DNA of 64,000 nt from Vreelandella zhaodongensis (lineage in GTDB: Bacteria > Pseudomonadota > Gammaproteobacteria > Pseudomonadales > Halomonadaceae): assembly GCF_013415115.1 (NCBI RefSeq), contig NZ_JACCDD010000010.1, positions 1 through 64,000 on the forward strand, read 5' to 3'. Shown here in pieces: positions 63,663 to 64,000 of the stretch. Each line of letters starts with the position of its first letter. The stretch's first letter is position 1. Below the pieces are notes generated by a model. That model saw nothing but the letters and a program-made list of their open reading frames with translations, searched no databases and was not told where the DNA came from. The position numbers were made by a program, and so were the translations under genes.

Positions 63663-64000
63663 ATGCTGGCACTGGCGAGATGGCTCATGCGGGGTACGCC
63701 CTATGCCGCTGGCGGGGCCGCGCTTGCAGCGTTGGTGCCTTGGCTCTTCTGGTTAGGAGCTGCTATTGCCGCGTTAGTTACTTTACGCAAAGGTTTTGCA
63801 CCTGCGCTTCCGGTAATTATTGCAGCCGCACTACCTGCAGGTTTTTGGTGGTCTCAGGGTGATGTCATCCCGCTTGCCAGCGTGCTGCTGGTAACGCTAA
63901 TGGCCGTTATCCTGCGTGAAAGGATGCGCTGGGGTGAAGCATTGATCGTTGGCACGTTAGCGGCCGCGGCAATGGTCCAACTAGGCATCTTTAGCCCACC
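63663..64000 (+). CDS. Integral membrane protein of the rpsR-rplI interval (partial)
   Basis: The open frame from ATG 63663 (GTG at 63660 is in frame) continues past the window end. Its 112 visible residues are strongly hydrophobic, with about four spans (LALARWLMRG, AALAALVPWLFWLGAAI). A DUF2232-type membrane protein often lies between rpsR and rplI in pseudomonads and relatives; the family call is from position. Confidence 0.75.
   Translation, partial: MLALARWLMRGTPYAAGGAALAALVPWLFWLGAAIAALVTLRKGFAPALPVIIAAALPAGFWWSQGDVIPLASVLLVTLMAVILRERMRWGEALIVGTLAAAAMVQLGIFSP

Overview
The window reads as chromosome of a halophilic gammaproteobacterium, most likely Halomonas or a close relative in the Halomonadaceae. 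The reasons are the moderate-to-high G+C housekeeping genes, the recC-recB-recD order, the prkA-yeaH-spoVR stress cluster, a HiPIP, TRAP transport, astE beside an arginine-type ABC transporter, and the rnr-rlmB / rpsF-rpsR segment. This assignment is an inference from gene content; no 16S rRNA is present.

1-9.5 kb is accessory. It starts with an HNH endonuclease gene whose stop codon lies inside an integron attC-like folded site. Next come an ABC exporter, a graveyard of gene remnants (AraC regulator, MBL-fold hydrolase, possible DUF427 piece), a GMC-type flavoprotein and a DUF427 gene. Then follows a strikingly A+T-rich island (about 6.05-9.5 kb) with two overlapping reverse transcriptase genes, both with intact YVDD active sites. 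Immediately downstream lies a structured non-coding segment whose predicted RNA carries CACACACAC just 3' of a GAAA-tetraloop hairpin. I interpret this as a DRT3-type antiphage system (Drt3a, Drt3b and template ncRNA), and it is the most exciting item here.

9.5-20.2 kb holds recC, a HEPN/MNT (HepT/MntA-type) pair, recB and recD, all on the minus strand; the four genes from MNT to recD overlap by 4 bp each, so a toxin-antitoxin-like pair sits inside the RecBCD operon. A perfect 8-bp tandem repeat (7 copies) lies upstream of recC.

20.3-26.7 kb is a catabolic cluster: TRAP transporter (dctPQM-type), M81 peptidase and nitrilase-family amidase, divergent from a LysR regulator. 26.8-30.8 kb carries ilvD, a small HTH gene and purEK. 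30.8-39.5 kb, all minus strand, carries a TraX-like membrane protein, an isoaspartyl-dipeptidase-like amidohydrolase with altered metal ligands, three paralogous basic amino-acid binding proteins with the matching ABC permeases and ATPase, and astE; together these suggest uptake and use of arginine or other basic amino acids and peptides.

39.5-51.7 kb holds assorted metabolic and stress genes (wrbA, tartrate/malate dehydrogenase, lipocalin, yjbQ, AGCS symporter, azoR, alkyltransferase-like protein, GNAT-nitrilase fusion, EamA permease, fadH, ltaE). 51.7-58.7 kb has the prkA-yeaH-spoVR operon, a HiPIP, a stand-alone AsnC/RAM domain and a membrane-anchored DNA/RNA non-specific nuclease. 58.9-64 kb has three tandem tRNA-Leu(CAG) genes, rnr, rlmB, rpsF, rpsR and the start of a membrane protein gene that runs off the window. 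Start codons were adjusted by eye to the best ribosome-binding site where a longer open frame existed.
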